DNA of 64,000 nt from Pseudomonas orientalis. GTDB taxonomy: Bacteria; Pseudomonadota; Gammaproteobacteria; Pseudomonadales; Pseudomonadaceae. The notes beneath the pieces are model-generated. The model did no database searches. It had not been told where the DNA came from and saw only the letters and a list, made by a program, of their open reading frames with translations. Positions 8,991-19,370 of this stretch are shown here, one piece after another. Location of the stretch: positions 1 to 64,000 of the forward strand of contig NZ_JYLM01000001.1 of the NCBI RefSeq assembly GCF_001439815.1. Direction: 5' to 3'. Every line of letters starts with the position of its first letter. Positions within the stretch are counted from its first letter, which is position 1. Both the position numbers and the translations under genes were made by a program.

Positions 8991-9521
8991 ATGTTGAATG
9001 ACCCGATTCCACCTCACGTTGACCCGCGCAAATTGGCTGATCGTGGCACTTCCCTTCAAGGTGAATTGCCGCTGGCCGATTTGGAGAGACTCTGCGACTC
9101 GCTTTCCGACACTGTCGGTGCGGTCCAGGCCAAATTCGTTTTTGAACGAGATGAACGTAAATCTGTGGTTATTCACAGCCTTATCGACACCGAAGTCAAA
9201 ATGGTTTGCCAGCGTTGTCTTGAGCTGGTCACCCTGCCGATCCACAGCGAGTGCAGTTATGCCGTGGTGAAGGAGGGTGCGAATACCCAGTCGTTGCCGA
9301 AAGGTTATGACGTGCTGGAACTGGGCGAAGATCCTTTGGATCTGCATGCACTGATCGAGGAGGAGCTTTTGCTCGCCTTGCCCATTGTGCCTGCTCATCA
9401 TCCGGAAGAATGCCAGCAGCCGGCGGGCCTCGATGACGAGCCCGAACCGAGCGAGGACGAGGTAACGCGGTCCAACCCGTTCAGTGTATTGGCGCAGTTA
9501 AAGCGTGACCCAAACGTTTAG
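8991..9521 (+). CDS. yceD: YceD, large ribosomal RNA subunit accumulation protein (DUF177)
   Basis: 176 residues. The family is needed for normal 23S rRNA accumulation in bacteria and plants and is nearly always followed by rpmF. The CQRCLE motif (paired cysteines) and the acidic C-terminal tail (EPEPSEDE) are typical. The start MLNDPIPPHV was chosen because a start 8 codons upstream would lie on the -10 box. No Shine-Dalgarno sequence precedes this ATG. First gene of the yceD-rpmF-plsX-fabD-fabG block. Confidence 0.92.
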   Translation: MLNDPIPPHVDPRKLADRGTSLQGELPLADLERLCDSLSDTVGAVQAKFVFERDERKSVVIHSLIDTEVKMVCQRCLELVTLPIHSECSYAVVKEGANTQSLPKGYDVLELGEDPLDLHALIEEELLLALPIVPAHHPEECQQPAGLDDEPEPSEDEVTRSNPFSVLAQLKRDPNV

Positions 9522-9534
9522 GAGTTAATCAATT

Positions 9535-9717
9535 ATGGCTGTTCAGCAGAACAAAAAATCCCGCTCCGCCCGTGACATGCGCCGTTCGCACGACGCTCTC
9601 GAGGCTAGCACCCTGTCCGTGGAAAAGACCACCGGTGAAGTTCACCTGCGTCACCACGTATCGCCAGAAGGCGTATACCGTGGCCGTAAAGTGATCGACA
9701 AGGGCGCTGACGAGTAA
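9535..9717 (+). CDS. rpmF: 50S ribosomal protein L32
   Basis: 60 residues, beginning [20 protein letters not shown], the highly conserved basic N-terminus of L32. It follows yceD by 13 nt with a good ribosome binding site (TAGGAGTTAA) and precedes plsX, as in most proteobacteria, linking ribosome and membrane lipid synthesis. Confidence 0.98.
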
Positions 9718-9721
9718 TCAC

Positions 9722-10732
9722 TTGTCTGCTCAAGTCATCGCGATTGACGCAATGGGCGGGGACTTCGGTCCCCGCAGCATTGTTCAGGCCTGCATTGCCA
9801 GCCTGTCTGCTACGCCCTCGCTACACCTGACCCTTGTCGGTCAACCCTCCTTACTTGAAGAACTGATTGCCAGCCATCCGGCGGTGGATCGCGCGCGCCT
9901 GACGGTTACCGCGGCCAGCGAAACCATCACCATGGACGAAAAACCGGCGGCGGCCCTGCGCGGCAAGCCTGACTCGTCCATGCGCGTGGCCCTGGAGCTG
10001 TTGCGCGACGCCAAGGTGCAGGCCTGTGTCAGCGCCGGCAATACCGGCGCCCTGATGGCCCTGTCGCGGCATGTGCTCAAGACCCTGCCGGGCATTGATC
10101 GGCCGGCGATGGTGGCGGCGATTCCCACGCAGCAAGGTTATTGCCAGTTGCTCGACCTGGGCGCGAACGTCGATTGCAGTGCAGAGCACCTGTTGCAGTT
10201 CGCCGTGATGGGCTCGGTGGCCGCCGAAGCGTTAGGGGTTGTGCGGCCAAGGGTGGCCCTGCTGAATATCGGCACCGAGGACATCAAGGGCAACCAGCAG
10301 GTCAAGCTGGCCGCCACCTTGCTGCAAGGTGCGCCGGGCTTGAACTACATCGGTTTTGTCGAGGGTGACGGGTTGTACCGGGGCGAAGCGGATGTGGTGG
10401 TATGTGACGGCTTCGTCGGTAATATCCTGCTCAAATCCAGCGAAGGCCTGGCGACCATGATCGCTGCGCGTATCGAAGCGTTGTTCAAGCAGAACCTGAT
10501 GTCGCGTGCGGTCGGCGCCCTGGCGCTGCCGTTGATGCGCCGTCTGCAGGCCGACCTGGCCCCGGCGCGGCACAACGGCGCGAGTTTTCTGGGGTTGCAG
10601 GGCATTGTAGTGAAAAGCCATGGCTCGGCAGGTGTCGAGGGCTTTCAGAGCGCGATTGCGCGGGCCGTGATCGAGATCCAGGAAAACCTGCCGCACCGCT
10701 TGCGCGGCCGTCTTGAGGACCTGTTGCCTTAG
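9722..10732 (+). CDS. plsX: Phosphate acyltransferase PlsX
   Basis: 336 residues. Transfers acyl groups from acyl-ACP to phosphate, giving acyl-phosphate for glycerolipid synthesis. The N-terminus [17 protein letters not shown], the [12 protein letters not shown] segment and the C-terminal [14 protein letters not shown] segment are PlsX signatures. The likely start is TTG at 9722, 4 nt after the rpmF stop; the first AUG lies too far inside. Upstream of fabD. Confidence 0.96.
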   Translation: MSAQVIAIDAMGGDFGPRSIVQACIASLSATPSLHLTLVGQPSLLEELIASHPAVDRARLTVTAASETITMDEKPAAALRGKPDSSMRVALELLRDAKVQACVSAGNTGALMALSRHVLKTLPGIDRPAMVAAIPTQQGYCQLLDLGANVDCSAEHLLQFAVMGSVAAEALGVVRPRVALLNIGTEDIKGNQQVKLAATLLQGAPGLNYIGFVEGDGLYRGEADVVVCDGFVGNILLKSSEGLATMIAARIEALFKQNLMSRAVGALALPLMRRLQADLAPARHNGASFLGLQGIVVKSHGSAGVEGFQSAIARAVIEIQENLPHRLRGRLEDLLP

Positions 10733-10800
10733 GCGAATCGGCCCGGGAGTGCTTAAATGTGACCGGCCAGTTCAATTGACCATCCAATCTGTCAGTTTCG

Positions 10801-10830
10801 TGCGCGCCCACCGTAGGCACGCGCATTTTT
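10801..10830 (+). terminator. Possible intrinsic terminator between plsX and fabD
   Basis: A GC-rich imperfect stem (TGCGCG..CGCGCA, extended by CC/GG with a bulge) followed by TTTTT, 28 nt before the fabD start. It probably attenuates rather than blocks read-through into fabD. Confidence 0.55.
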
Positions 10831-10858
10831 GACGACCAGATCATTAGGGGCTTGTTAC

Positions 10859-11797
10859 ATGTCTACATCCCTCGCATTCGTCTTTCCAGGGCAGGGTTCG
10901 CAGTCCCTCGGCATGTTGGCCGAGCTGGGCGCGCAATACCCGCTGGTCCTGGATACCTTCAAGGAAGCTTCCGACGTCCTGGGTTATGACCTGTGGGCGC
11001 TGACCCAGCAGGGGCCGGAAGAGCAGCTCAATCAAACCGATAAGACCCAGCCGGCCATTCTGACCGCTTCGATCGCTCTGTGGCGCTTGTGGCTGGCCGA
11101 AGGCGGCGCGCGCCCGGCATTCGTCGCCGGTCACAGCCTGGGCGAATACAGCGCCCTGGTGGCGGCGGGCAGCCTGACCCTGGGTGAAGCGGTCAAGCTG
11201 GTCGAGCGTCGTGGCCAGTTGATGCAGGAGGCCGTTCCGGCCGGGCAGGGCGGCATGGCCGCTATCCTGGGCCTGGACGACGCCGTGGTGATCGAAGCCT
11301 GTGCCGAAGCGGCGCAGGGCGAAGTGGTCAGCGCGGTGAATTTCAACTCCCCCGGCCAGGTGGTCATCGCCGGTGCCAAGGCGGCGGTTGAACGCGCCAT
11401 CGAAGGCTGCAAGGCCCGTGGTGCCAAGCGTGCGTTGCCGTTGCCGGTCAGCGTGCCGTCGCACTGCGAACTGATGCGCCCGGCGGCCGAGCGTTTTGCC
11501 GAGTCCATCGCCGCCATCAACTGGCAGGCGCCGCAGATCCCGCTGGTGCAGAACGTCAGCGCGGCGGTGGCCCCGGACCTGGAGACCCTCAAGCGCGACC
11601 TGCTGGAGCAACTCTACAAGCCGGTTCGCTGGGTTGAGTCGGTGCAGACCCTGGCCGCCAATGGCGCCATCGAACTGGTCGAGTGCGGCCCGGGCAAAGT
11701 CCTGGCCGGCCTCAACAAGCGCTGCGCCGATGGCGTATCGACCGCCAATCTCAATACCCCGGATGCCTTCGCTGCCGCCCGTGCGGCGCTGGCCTGA
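10859..11797 (+). CDS. fabD: Malonyl-CoA:ACP transacylase FabD
   Basis: 312 residues; loads malonyl groups on acyl carrier protein. The start MSTSLAFVFPGQGSQ was chosen for its AGGGG ribosome binding site and conserved GQGSQ loop. The catalytic serine is in GHSLGEYSALVAAG and the catalytic His in PVSVPSHCELM. Followed by fabG after 24 nt. Confidence 0.97.
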   Translation: MSTSLAFVFPGQGSQSLGMLAELGAQYPLVLDTFKEASDVLGYDLWALTQQGPEEQLNQTDKTQPAILTASIALWRLWLAEGGARPAFVAGHSLGEYSALVAAGSLTLGEAVKLVERRGQLMQEAVPAGQGGMAAILGLDDAVVIEACAEAAQGEVVSAVNFNSPGQVVIAGAKAAVERAIEGCKARGAKRALPLPVSVPSHCELMRPAAERFAESIAAINWQAPQIPLVQNVSAAVAPDLETLKRDLLEQLYKPVRWVESVQTLAANGAIELVECGPGKVLAGLNKRCADGVSTANLNTPDAFAAARAALA

Positions 11798-11821
11798 TCC
11801 CCGAACTTAGGAGAAGCCTGC

Positions 11822-12565
11822 ATGAGTCTGCAAGGTAAAGTTGCACTGGTTACCGGCGCAAGCCGTGGCATCGGCCAGGCCATCGCCCTGGAACTGGGCC
11901 GTCAGGGCGCCGTCGTGATCGGCACCGCCACCTCCGCCTCGGGTGCCGAGCGTATCGCCGCGACCCTCAAGGAAAACGGCGTGCAGGGCACGGGCCTGGA
12001 GCTGAACGTGACCAGTGACGAGTCCGTGGCGGCCGTGCTGGCCGCGATCACCGCTCAGTTCGGTGCGCCGGCGATTCTGGTGAACAATGCCGGTATCACC
12101 CGCGATAACCTGATGATGCGCATGAAAGACGACGAATGGTACGACGTGGTCGATACCAACCTGAACAGTCTGTTCCGCCTGTCCAAGGGCGTTTTGCGCG
12201 GCATGACCAAGGCGCGCTGGGGCCGAATTATCAATATTGGCTCCGTAGTGGGTGCCATGGGCAACGCCGGCCAAGTAAACTACGCTGCGGCCAAGGCCGG
12301 TCTGGAAGGTTTCAGCCGTGCACTGGCGCGTGAAGTCGGCTCGCGGTCGATTACGGTAAACTCGGTGGCCCCAGGGTTCATCGACACCGATATGACCCGC
12401 GAACTGCCCGAAGCACAGCGTGAAGCCTTGCTGACGCAGATTCCGCTGGGTCGTCTGGGCCAGGCTCAAGAGATCGCGAATGTGGTCACTTTTCTGGCAT
12501 CCGACGGTGCGGCATACGTGACTGGGGCTACAATCCCGGTGAACGGCGGGATGTACATGAGTTAA
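11822..12565 (+). CDS. fabG: 3-oxoacyl-ACP reductase FabG
   Basis: 247-residue short-chain dehydrogenase that reduces 3-oxoacyl-ACP with NADPH in each elongation round. TGASRGIGQAIA is the cofactor loop, NNAG the structural motif, and the Ser-Tyr-Lys triad is in IGSVVGAMGN..NYAAAKAG. Ribosome binding site AGGAG is visible. Upstream of acpP. Confidence 0.97.
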   Translation: MSLQGKVALVTGASRGIGQAIALELGRQGAVVIGTATSASGAERIAATLKENGVQGTGLELNVTSDESVAAVLAAITAQFGAPAILVNNAGITRDNLMMRMKDDEWYDVVDTNLNSLFRLSKGVLRGMTKARWGRIINIGSVVGAMGNAGQVNYAAAKAGLEGFSRALAREVGSRSITVNSVAPGFIDTDMTRELPEAQREALLTQIPLGRLGQAQEIANVVTFLASDGAAYVTGATIPVNGGMYMS

Positions 12566-12671
12566 ATTGTGACGGATCGCTTCAAAAATATGTCATACGA
12601 GCTGTCTAAAATCCGTTATAAAGCTGCAACTTAATTTATAGGCAGGTGGTCGGGCGGGTACAGGGTGAAGC

Positions 12672-12691
12672 TTTCGGTTGAAAAACCGAAA
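12672..12691 (+). other. GAAA-loop hairpin in the acpP leader
   Basis: TTTCGGTT and AACCGAAA form an 8-bp perfect stem closed by a GAAA tetraloop, about 65 nt upstream of the acpP start, within the 191-bp fabG-acpP gap that must carry the acpP promoter and leader. It may stabilise this very abundant mRNA. Confidence 0.5.
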
Positions 12692-12735
12692 TGGCTTTCT
12701 ATACACTTACCCACTGGCCAGCTGCCTGAATTTGT

Positions 12736-12755
12736 CCATTAGGAGTTAAACAAGG
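12736..12755 (+). promoter_or_regulatory. acpP ribosome binding region, predicted RgsA sRNA target
   Basis: The sequence CCATTAGGAGTTAAACAAGG just before the acpP ATG (12757) contains the Shine-Dalgarno AGGAG. It is identical at 19 of 20 positions to the plus-strand copy at 18984-19003, so it is complementary to the minus-strand RgsA-like sRNA encoded there. Pairing would cover the ribosome binding site and block translation. RgsA repression of AcpP has been reported in P. aeruginosa. Confidence 0.8.
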
Positions 12756-12756
12756 T

Positions 12757-12993
12757 ATGAGCACCATCGAAGAGCGCGTCAAGAAAATCGTCGCCGAGCA
12801 ACTGGGCGTTAAGGAAGAAGAAGTGGTCAACACGGCTTCCTTCGTAGAAGACCTGGGTGCCGATTCCCTTGACACCGTTGAGCTGGTGATGGCTCTGGAA
12901 GAGGAATTCGAGACCGAAATCCCGGACGAAGAAGCTGAAAAAATCACTACTGTTCAAGCTGCCATCGACTACGTTACTAGCCACCAGGCGTAA
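12757..12993 (+). CDS. acpP: Acyl carrier protein
   Basis: 78 residues, acidic, with the phosphopantetheine attachment serine in [11 protein letters not shown]. Carries growing acyl chains in fatty acid synthesis. It has a strong AGGAG ribosome binding site, which is the predicted target of the RgsA-like sRNA at 18944-19061. Followed by a terminator and then fabF. Confidence 0.98.
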   Translation: MSTIEERVKKIVAEQLGVKEEEVVNTASFVEDLGADSLDTVELVMALEEEFETEIPDEEAEKITTVQAAIDYVTSHQA

Positions 12994-13022
12994 TAGTTTG
13001 TAGTCGTCGCCTGCTGTCAGGG

Positions 13023-13060
13023 AAAAACCGCACTGCTGTAACGGCGTGCGGTTTTTTCTT
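13023..13060 (+). terminator. Terminator after acpP
   Basis: AAAAACCGCAC pairs with GTGCGGTTTTTT around a 12-nt loop, followed by T-rich sequence. It lies 30 nt after the acpP stop and probably sets the high acpP to fabF transcript ratio. Confidence 0.8.
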
Positions 13061-13121
13061 TAAGCGGTGACGAAAAGTACGCTGCGAAGCAAAGTGTCGT
13101 CATTAGAAAAAGGAGAGTGCT

Positions 13122-14366
13122 GTGTCGCGTAGACGCGTCGTAGTCACCGGTATGGGTATGTTGTCGCCACTGGGCACGGATGTGCCAAGCAGTTGGCAGG
13201 GCATTCTGGCTGGCCACAGTGGTATCGGTCTGATCGAACACACGGACCTTTCTGCCTATTCCACCCGTTTTGGCGGCTCGGTAAAGGGTTTCAACGTCGA
13301 GCAATACCTCTCGCTCAAGGAATCGCGCAAGCTCGACCTGTTCATTCAATACGGCCTGGCAGCCGGTTTTCAGGCAGTGCGTAATGCCGGCCTGGAAGTC
13401 ACCGACGCCAACCGTGAGCGTATCGGCGTGGCCATGGGTTCTGGGATTGGTGGTCTGACCAATATCGAAGAAACCAGCCGCACGCTGCACGATTCCGGCC
13501 CCCGTCGAATTTCACCGTTCTTCGTGCCGGGCTCGATCATCAATATGATTTCCGGTTTCCTGTCCATCCATCTGGGGGCACAGGGGCCTAACTACGCCAT
13601 CGCAACGGCGTGCACCACGGGCACGCACTGCATCGGCATGGCGGCGCGCAATATCGCTTACGATGAAGCTGACGTGATGATCGCCGGTGGCGCCGAAATG
13701 GCGGCCTGCGGCCTGGGCATGGGCGGCTTCGGCGCGTCCCGTGCGCTGTCGACCCGCAACGATGAGCCGACCCGTGCCAGCCGTCCGTGGGACAAGGGCC
13801 GTGACGGTTTCGTGCTGTCCGACGGTGCCGGTGCCCTGGTACTGGAAGAGTTGGAGCATGCCAAGGCGCGCGGTGCCACCATCTATGCCGAGCTGATCGG
13901 TTTTGGCATGAGCGGCGACGCCTACCACATGACCTCGCCACCGTCCGACGGTGCCGGTGCTGCGCGCTGCATCACCAACGCCCTGCGCGATGCGAAGGTC
14001 AACGCAGACCAGGTGCAGTACATCAATGCCCATGGCACGTCGACGCCGACCGGCGACCTGGCGGAAGCCGAGGCCATCAAGTCGGTGTTCGGCGAGCACG
14101 CCTACAAGCTGGCGGTCAGCTCCACCAAATCCATGACCGGCCATCTGCTGGGCGCGGCGGGTGCGGTCGAGGCGATCTTCAGTGTGATGGCCATCAAGGA
14201 CCAGGTCGCTCCGCCGACCATCAACCTCGATGAGCCGGACGAAGGCTGCGACCTGAACTTCGTGCCGCACGAAGCGCAACCGATGCCGATCGACGTGGTG
14301 ATCTCCAACTCGTTCGGGTTTGGTGGCACCAACGGCTCATTGGTGTTCCGCCGGTTCGCCGAGTGA
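13122..14366 (+). CDS. fabF: 3-oxoacyl-ACP synthase II FabF
   Basis: 414 residues; condenses acyl-ACP with malonyl-ACP. The catalytic triad is visible: Cys in [13 protein letters not shown], His in [11 protein letters not shown] and His in [14 protein letters not shown]. Ribosome binding site AAGGAGAG precedes the start. Its stop codon overlaps the pabC start (TGATG), so the two are translationally coupled, as in other gammaproteobacteria. Confidence 0.97.
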   Translation: MSRRRVVVTGMGMLSPLGTDVPSSWQGILAGHSGIGLIEHTDLSAYSTRFGGSVKGFNVEQYLSLKESRKLDLFIQYGLAAGFQAVRNAGLEVTDANRERIGVAMGSGIGGLTNIEETSRTLHDSGPRRISPFFVPGSIINMISGFLSIHLGAQGPNYAIATACTTGTHCIGMAARNIAYDEADVMIAGGAEMAACGLGMGGFGASRALSTRNDEPTRASRPWDKGRDGFVLSDGAGALVLEELEHAKARGATIYAELIGFGMSGDAYHMTSPPSDGAGAARCITNALRDAKVNADQVQYINAHGTSTPTGDLAEAEAIKSVFGEHAYKLAVSSTKSMTGHLLGAAGAVEAIFSVMAIKDQVAPPTINLDEPDEGCDLNFVPHEAQPMPIDVVISNSFGFGGTNGSLVFRRFAE

Positions 14367-15181
14367 TGCACAGCTGGGTCGACGGTCAGCCAGCGGACAG
14401 CGTGCCCCTGAAAGATCGTGGCCTGGCGTATGGCGACGGTGTGTTTGAAACCATCGCGGTCAAGGCCGGGCAGCCGCTGCTGCTCGACCGTCACCTGCAG
14501 CGCCTCGATGAGGGCTGCAGGCGCCTCGCATTGGTGGTGGATCACGCTCTGGTGCGCGGCGAAGTGCTGGCCTATGCCGCTGCCCTTGGCGATGGCGTGC
14601 TCAAGTTGATCCTGACCCGTGGCGACAGCCAGCGGGGTTACGGCATCAATCCCGATGCCGTTGTACGCCGTATCCTGCAGGGCGGTCCGCCCGCCACTTA
14701 TCCCGACAGCCATGGAACCGACGGCATCCGCCTGTTCCCATGCGCCACCCGCCTGGCCGAACAACCGCTGCTGGCCGGCCTCAAACACCTGAACCGGCTT
14801 GAGCAGGTCATCGCCCGCGCCGAATGGCGGGATGCCGAGCATGCCGAAGGCTTGATGCTGGATAGGTCCGGGCGTGTCATCGAAGGCGTGTTCAGCAACC
14901 TGTTTCTGGTGCGCAACGGCGTGTTACTAACCGCTGATCTGACGCGTTGCGGCGTTGCCGGGGTGATGCGCGCCGAGATTCTGGCCCAGGCGCAAGCACT
15001 GGGCGTCCCGGTGGCCGTGGCCGACATCAGTCTTGAGCAGTTGCAACAGGCCGACGAAGTCTTCGTCTGCAACAGCATTTATGGCCTCTGGCCGGTATGC
15101 GAGTGCGCTGGGATGAGCTGGTCGGTTGGGCCGCTCACCCGTAAACTGCAGGGCATTGTTCGCGCACTATTGGATATCTGA
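14366..15181 (+). CDS. pabC: Aminodeoxychorismate lyase PabC
   Basis: 271 residues; PLP enzyme of fold type IV that releases pyruvate from aminodeoxychorismate to give p-aminobenzoate for folate. DRGLAYGDGVFETI at the N-terminus, the PLP lysine in LKHLNRLEQV and the EGVFSNLFLV segment are typical. Start ATG at 14366 overlaps the fabF stop; GTG at 14363 is an alternative. Confidence 0.93.
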   Translation: MHSWVDGQPADSVPLKDRGLAYGDGVFETIAVKAGQPLLLDRHLQRLDEGCRRLALVVDHALVRGEVLAYAAALGDGVLKLILTRGDSQRGYGINPDAVVRRILQGGPPATYPDSHGTDGIRLFPCATRLAEQPLLAGLKHLNRLEQVIARAEWRDAEHAEGLMLDRSGRVIEGVFSNLFLVRNGVLLTADLTRCGVAGVMRAEILAQAQALGVPVAVADISLEQLQQADEVFVCNSIYGLWPVCECAGMSWSVGPLTRKLQGIVRALLDI

Positions 15182-16303
15182 GTGATACGAAAACTGGTTG
15201 TACTGCTGCTGATCGGTCTGTTCTCGGCGGCTTTGCTGTTGGGCTTTTGCGCCTGGAAATACAACGCTGCGCTGAAGCAGCCGTTGCATCTGACCCAGGA
15301 GCAGTTGCTCGATGTACCGGCAGGGGCGACGCCCACCGGCACCTTCAATCGTCTGGAAGCCGATGGCGTGCTCGACGGTGCCTTCTGGCTGCGTCTTTAC
15401 TGGCGCTTGAACCTCGACGGCCAGCCGCTGCACAGCGGCGAATACCGCATGACCCCGGGCCTCACCGCCGAAGGCCTGATCGGCCTGTGGCAGCGTGGCG
15501 AAGTGGTGCAGTACAGCCTGACGCTGGTCGAAGGCTGGAACTTTCGCCAGGTACGCTCGGCCTTGGCCAAACACGAAAAGATCGTGCAGACCCTTGCCGG
15601 TCTCAGCGACAACGAAGTGATGGACAAGCTCGGCCACCCTGGCGTGTTCCCTGAAGGACGGTTCTTTCCGGACACCTACCGGTTTGTGCGTGGCATGACG
15701 GACGTCGAATTTCTGAAGAAAGCCTACAACCGCCTGGACGATGTGCTGGCCCAGGAGTGGAGCAGGCGCGCCGCTGATGTGCCTTACACCGAGCCTTATC
15801 AAGCGCTGATCATGGCCTCCCTGGTGGAAAAGGAGACCGGTGTGCCCGAAGAGCGCGGGCAAATTGCCGGTGTGTTCGTACGTCGCTTGAAGATGGGCAT
15901 GATGTTGCAGACCGATCCCACGGTGATCTATGGCCTGGGTGAGCGCTACAACGGCAAGTTGACCCGCGCCCATCTCAAGGAGGCCAATCCTTACAACACT
16001 TACATGATCGCCGGCCTGCCGCCGACACCCATCGCCATGGTGGGCCGCGAGGCGATCCATGCCGCGCTCAATCCGGTGCCGGGCAGCAGCCTGTATTTCG
16101 TCGCCCGTGGCGATGGCAGCCATATTTTCTCGGATGACCTGGATGCGCATAATGCCGCCGTGCGCGAGTTTCAACTCAAGCGCCGCGCCGATTACCGTTC
16201 CAGCCCGGCACCGCAGGTCAAGCCGCTGGAAGGCACGGTGCCACCCGTTGACGTACCGGTAGAGCCCGCGCCGGACACCAGCGCCCCGCAAAGCCCGCAA
16301 TGA
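15182..16303 (+). CDS. mltG: Endolytic murein transglycosylase MltG
   Basis: 373 residues with GTG start directly after the pabC stop. N-terminal membrane segment (about 3-22), then a LysM-like and YceG catalytic domain; the catalytic Glu is in IMASLVEKETG. It cleaves nascent glycan strands and limits their length at the inner membrane. The C-terminus is Pro-rich (PVEPAPDTSAPQSPQ). Same operon position in P. aeruginosa (PA2963). Confidence 0.95.
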   Translation: MIRKLVVLLLIGLFSAALLLGFCAWKYNAALKQPLHLTQEQLLDVPAGATPTGTFNRLEADGVLDGAFWLRLYWRLNLDGQPLHSGEYRMTPGLTAEGLIGLWQRGEVVQYSLTLVEGWNFRQVRSALAKHEKIVQTLAGLSDNEVMDKLGHPGVFPEGRFFPDTYRFVRGMTDVEFLKKAYNRLDDVLAQEWSRRAADVPYTEPYQALIMASLVEKETGVPEERGQIAGVFVRRLKMGMMLQTDPTVIYGLGERYNGKLTRAHLKEANPYNTYMIAGLPPTPIAMVGREAIHAALNPVPGSSLYFVARGDGSHIFSDDLDAHNAAVREFQLKRRADYRSSPAPQVKPLEGTVPPVDVPVEPAPDTSAPQSPQ

Positions 16304-16313
16304 CTCTGACTAA

Positions 16314-17937
<1,624 letters not shown>

Positions 17938-17993
17938 TTTCCTTGGCCTGCGGGTGTATCGTCGGCCAGACACTACTCAAGTTGTAATTGCCC

Positions 17994-18797
17994 ATGCTAG
18001 TAGATTCCCATTGCCATCTCGACCGTCTTGATCTCGCCCAGCACAACGGCTCCCTGGACGCCGCCCTCGACGCTGCGCGCCAGCGCGGGGTAGGGCACTT
18101 CCTGTGCATCGGCGTAAGTGCCGAGAACGCCGCCGACGTCAAAGCCCTCGCTGATCGCTACGCCGACGTGGATTGTTCGGTGGGTATTCATCCGCTGGAC
18201 CTCAAGCCCGGCGAAGCACCGGCCCTGGACTGGCTGCTCGGCGAACTCAATCACCCGCGCGTCGTCGCCATTGGCGAGACAGGCCTGGATTACCACTACG
18301 AACCCGAAGCCGCCGATCTGCAGCAGGCCTCATTCCGCCTGCACCTGCAGGCCGCGCAGCAGACAGGCAAGCCGGTGATTGTCCACACCCGTGGCGCCCG
18401 CGCCGATACCCTGGCGCTCTTGCGCGAAGCCGCGTTGCCGCAGGCCGGTGTGCTGCATTGCTTCACCGAAGATTGGGAGATGGCCAAGGCCGCCCTGGAC
18501 CTGGGGTTCTATATTTCCTTGTCGGGCATCGTTACCTTCCGCAATGCCGACGCGTTGCGTGATGTGGCCCGCCAGGTGCCTGCCGACCGGCTGCTGGTGG
18601 AGACCGATTCGCCGTACCTGGCGCCGATCCCCCATCGTGGCAAGCCGAACCTGCCGGAATATGTGCGTGACGTTGCGGATTATCTGGCGATGCTGCGCGG
18701 TGAGTCCTACGAGCGCTTCGCCGAGCAGACGACCGAGAACTTCAAGCGTCTGTTTCCATTGGCCCATGTGGCCGGCGCTACTACGTCTGCGACGTAG
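17994..18797 (+). CDS. tatD: TatD-family metal-dependent deoxyribonuclease
   Basis: 267 residues; TIM-barrel hydrolase. Metal ligands are visible in DSHCHLD (N-terminus), GETGLDYH, IVHTRGA, LHCF and ETDSPYLAP. 56 nt separate it from holB with no gene between. The start MLVDSHCHLD is preferred over a TTG two codons earlier. Confidence 0.93.
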   Translation: MLVDSHCHLDRLDLAQHNGSLDAALDAARQRGVGHFLCIGVSAENAADVKALADRYADVDCSVGIHPLDLKPGEAPALDWLLGELNHPRVVAIGETGLDYHYEPEAADLQQASFRLHLQAAQQTGKPVIVHTRGARADTLALLREAALPQAGVLHCFTEDWEMAKAALDLGFYISLSGIVTFRNADALRDVARQVPADRLLVETDSPYLAPIPHRGKPNLPEYVRDVADYLAMLRGESYERFAEQTTENFKRLFPLAHVAGATTSAT

Positions 18798-18830
18798 CGC
18801 TGTCGCGCATCAAAGCGGCTTGCCTTGCAC

Positions 18831-18930
18831 TGCAGGAGCGAGCTTGCTCGCGAAAAACGTCAACGATAACGCGTGCATCCTGGATAAACGCGGTGTCTAT
18901 GAGTTCTTCGCGAGCAAGCTCGCTCCTACA
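18831..18930. repeat. REPIN, GGAGCGAGCTTGCTCGCG type
   Basis: Two inverted REP arms (TGCAGGAGCGAGCTTGCTCG and its complement) enclose a 46-bp centre containing AAAACGTCAACGATAACGCG; 100 bp in all, just downstream of tatD. Confidence 0.9.
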
Positions 18931-18943
18931 GAAAATCGCAGGC

Positions 18944-18979
18944 AAAAAAAACCCGGGTTCTGGGGGGTGAATCCGGGCT
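18944..18979 (-). terminator. Terminator of the RgsA-like sRNA
   Basis: An 11-bp stem with one mismatch and one G-U pair, an 8-nt loop and eight T residues in the minus-strand direction. No protein gene on the minus strand could use it, which first drew attention to the sRNA. Confidence 0.85.
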
Positions 18980-19061
18980 AAGACCATTAGGAGTAAAACA
19001 AGGGCACACAGTCCGTCGGTACCCAGGTCGACGCTTCACTTGGGGGAGATGTCGCGCCGAC
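18944..19061 (-). ncRNA. rgsA: RgsA-like small regulatory RNA
   Basis: The minus strand carries a strong intrinsic terminator: AGCCCGGATTC and GAACCCGGGTT around an 8-nt loop, then eight T residues (18979 to 18944). About 118 nt upstream is a CAATACTT box (19074-19067), close to the sigma-S -10 CTATACTT. The position beside tatD, on the strand opposite to it, the length near 120 nt and the RpoS-like promoter all match RgsA (PA2958.1 in P. aeruginosa). Positions 19003-18984 of the RNA read CCUUGUUUUACUCCUAAUGG, complementary at 19 of 20 bases to the acpP ribosome binding region at 12736-12755. RgsA is an Hfq-binding RNA that represses acpP and fis in P. aeruginosa. Confidence 0.85.
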
Positions 19062-19257
19062 AGTTGAAGTATTGATCACTCTCGGATTCAGTCCAGTCTC
19101 GATTGATCGTTTTTTAAACAAATTTGGAATACGCGCGCTTCCCTTGAGTTCTCATTGAACGGATGTGTGCGTTGGAATCTCGCGTATGGTTTATGACTGA
19201 TATTCCATAAATCGTTGGCGTACTGAAAGTAAAGTGCATGCCGGGTTCACATAGGCG

Positions 19258-19286
19258 TTGCCCAACGACCGTTCAGTCGGGATAAT
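19258..19286 (+). promoter_or_regulatory. Sigma-70 promoter for the TetR regulator
   Basis: TTGCCC (19258-19263) and GATAAT (19281-19286) with a 17-bp spacer, about 85 bp upstream of the ATG at 19371. Confidence 0.55.
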
Positions 19287-19370
19287 CCCTCGCATCGGGT
19301 AAATCGTATCGCCACGTATCCGTGGCCTGCGCAACCCTTCCTATTTCCGACCTTTGCAGACCTCTTCCTC

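Noticed and set aside
12055..12469. Minus-strand frames opposite fabG
   Set aside because: Shadows of a highly conserved gene, without signals.
18781..18987. 68-codon minus-strand ORF at the REPIN near tatD
   Set aside because: It is made of REPIN arms plus the RgsA terminator region; similar ORFs appear at every REPIN of this type.
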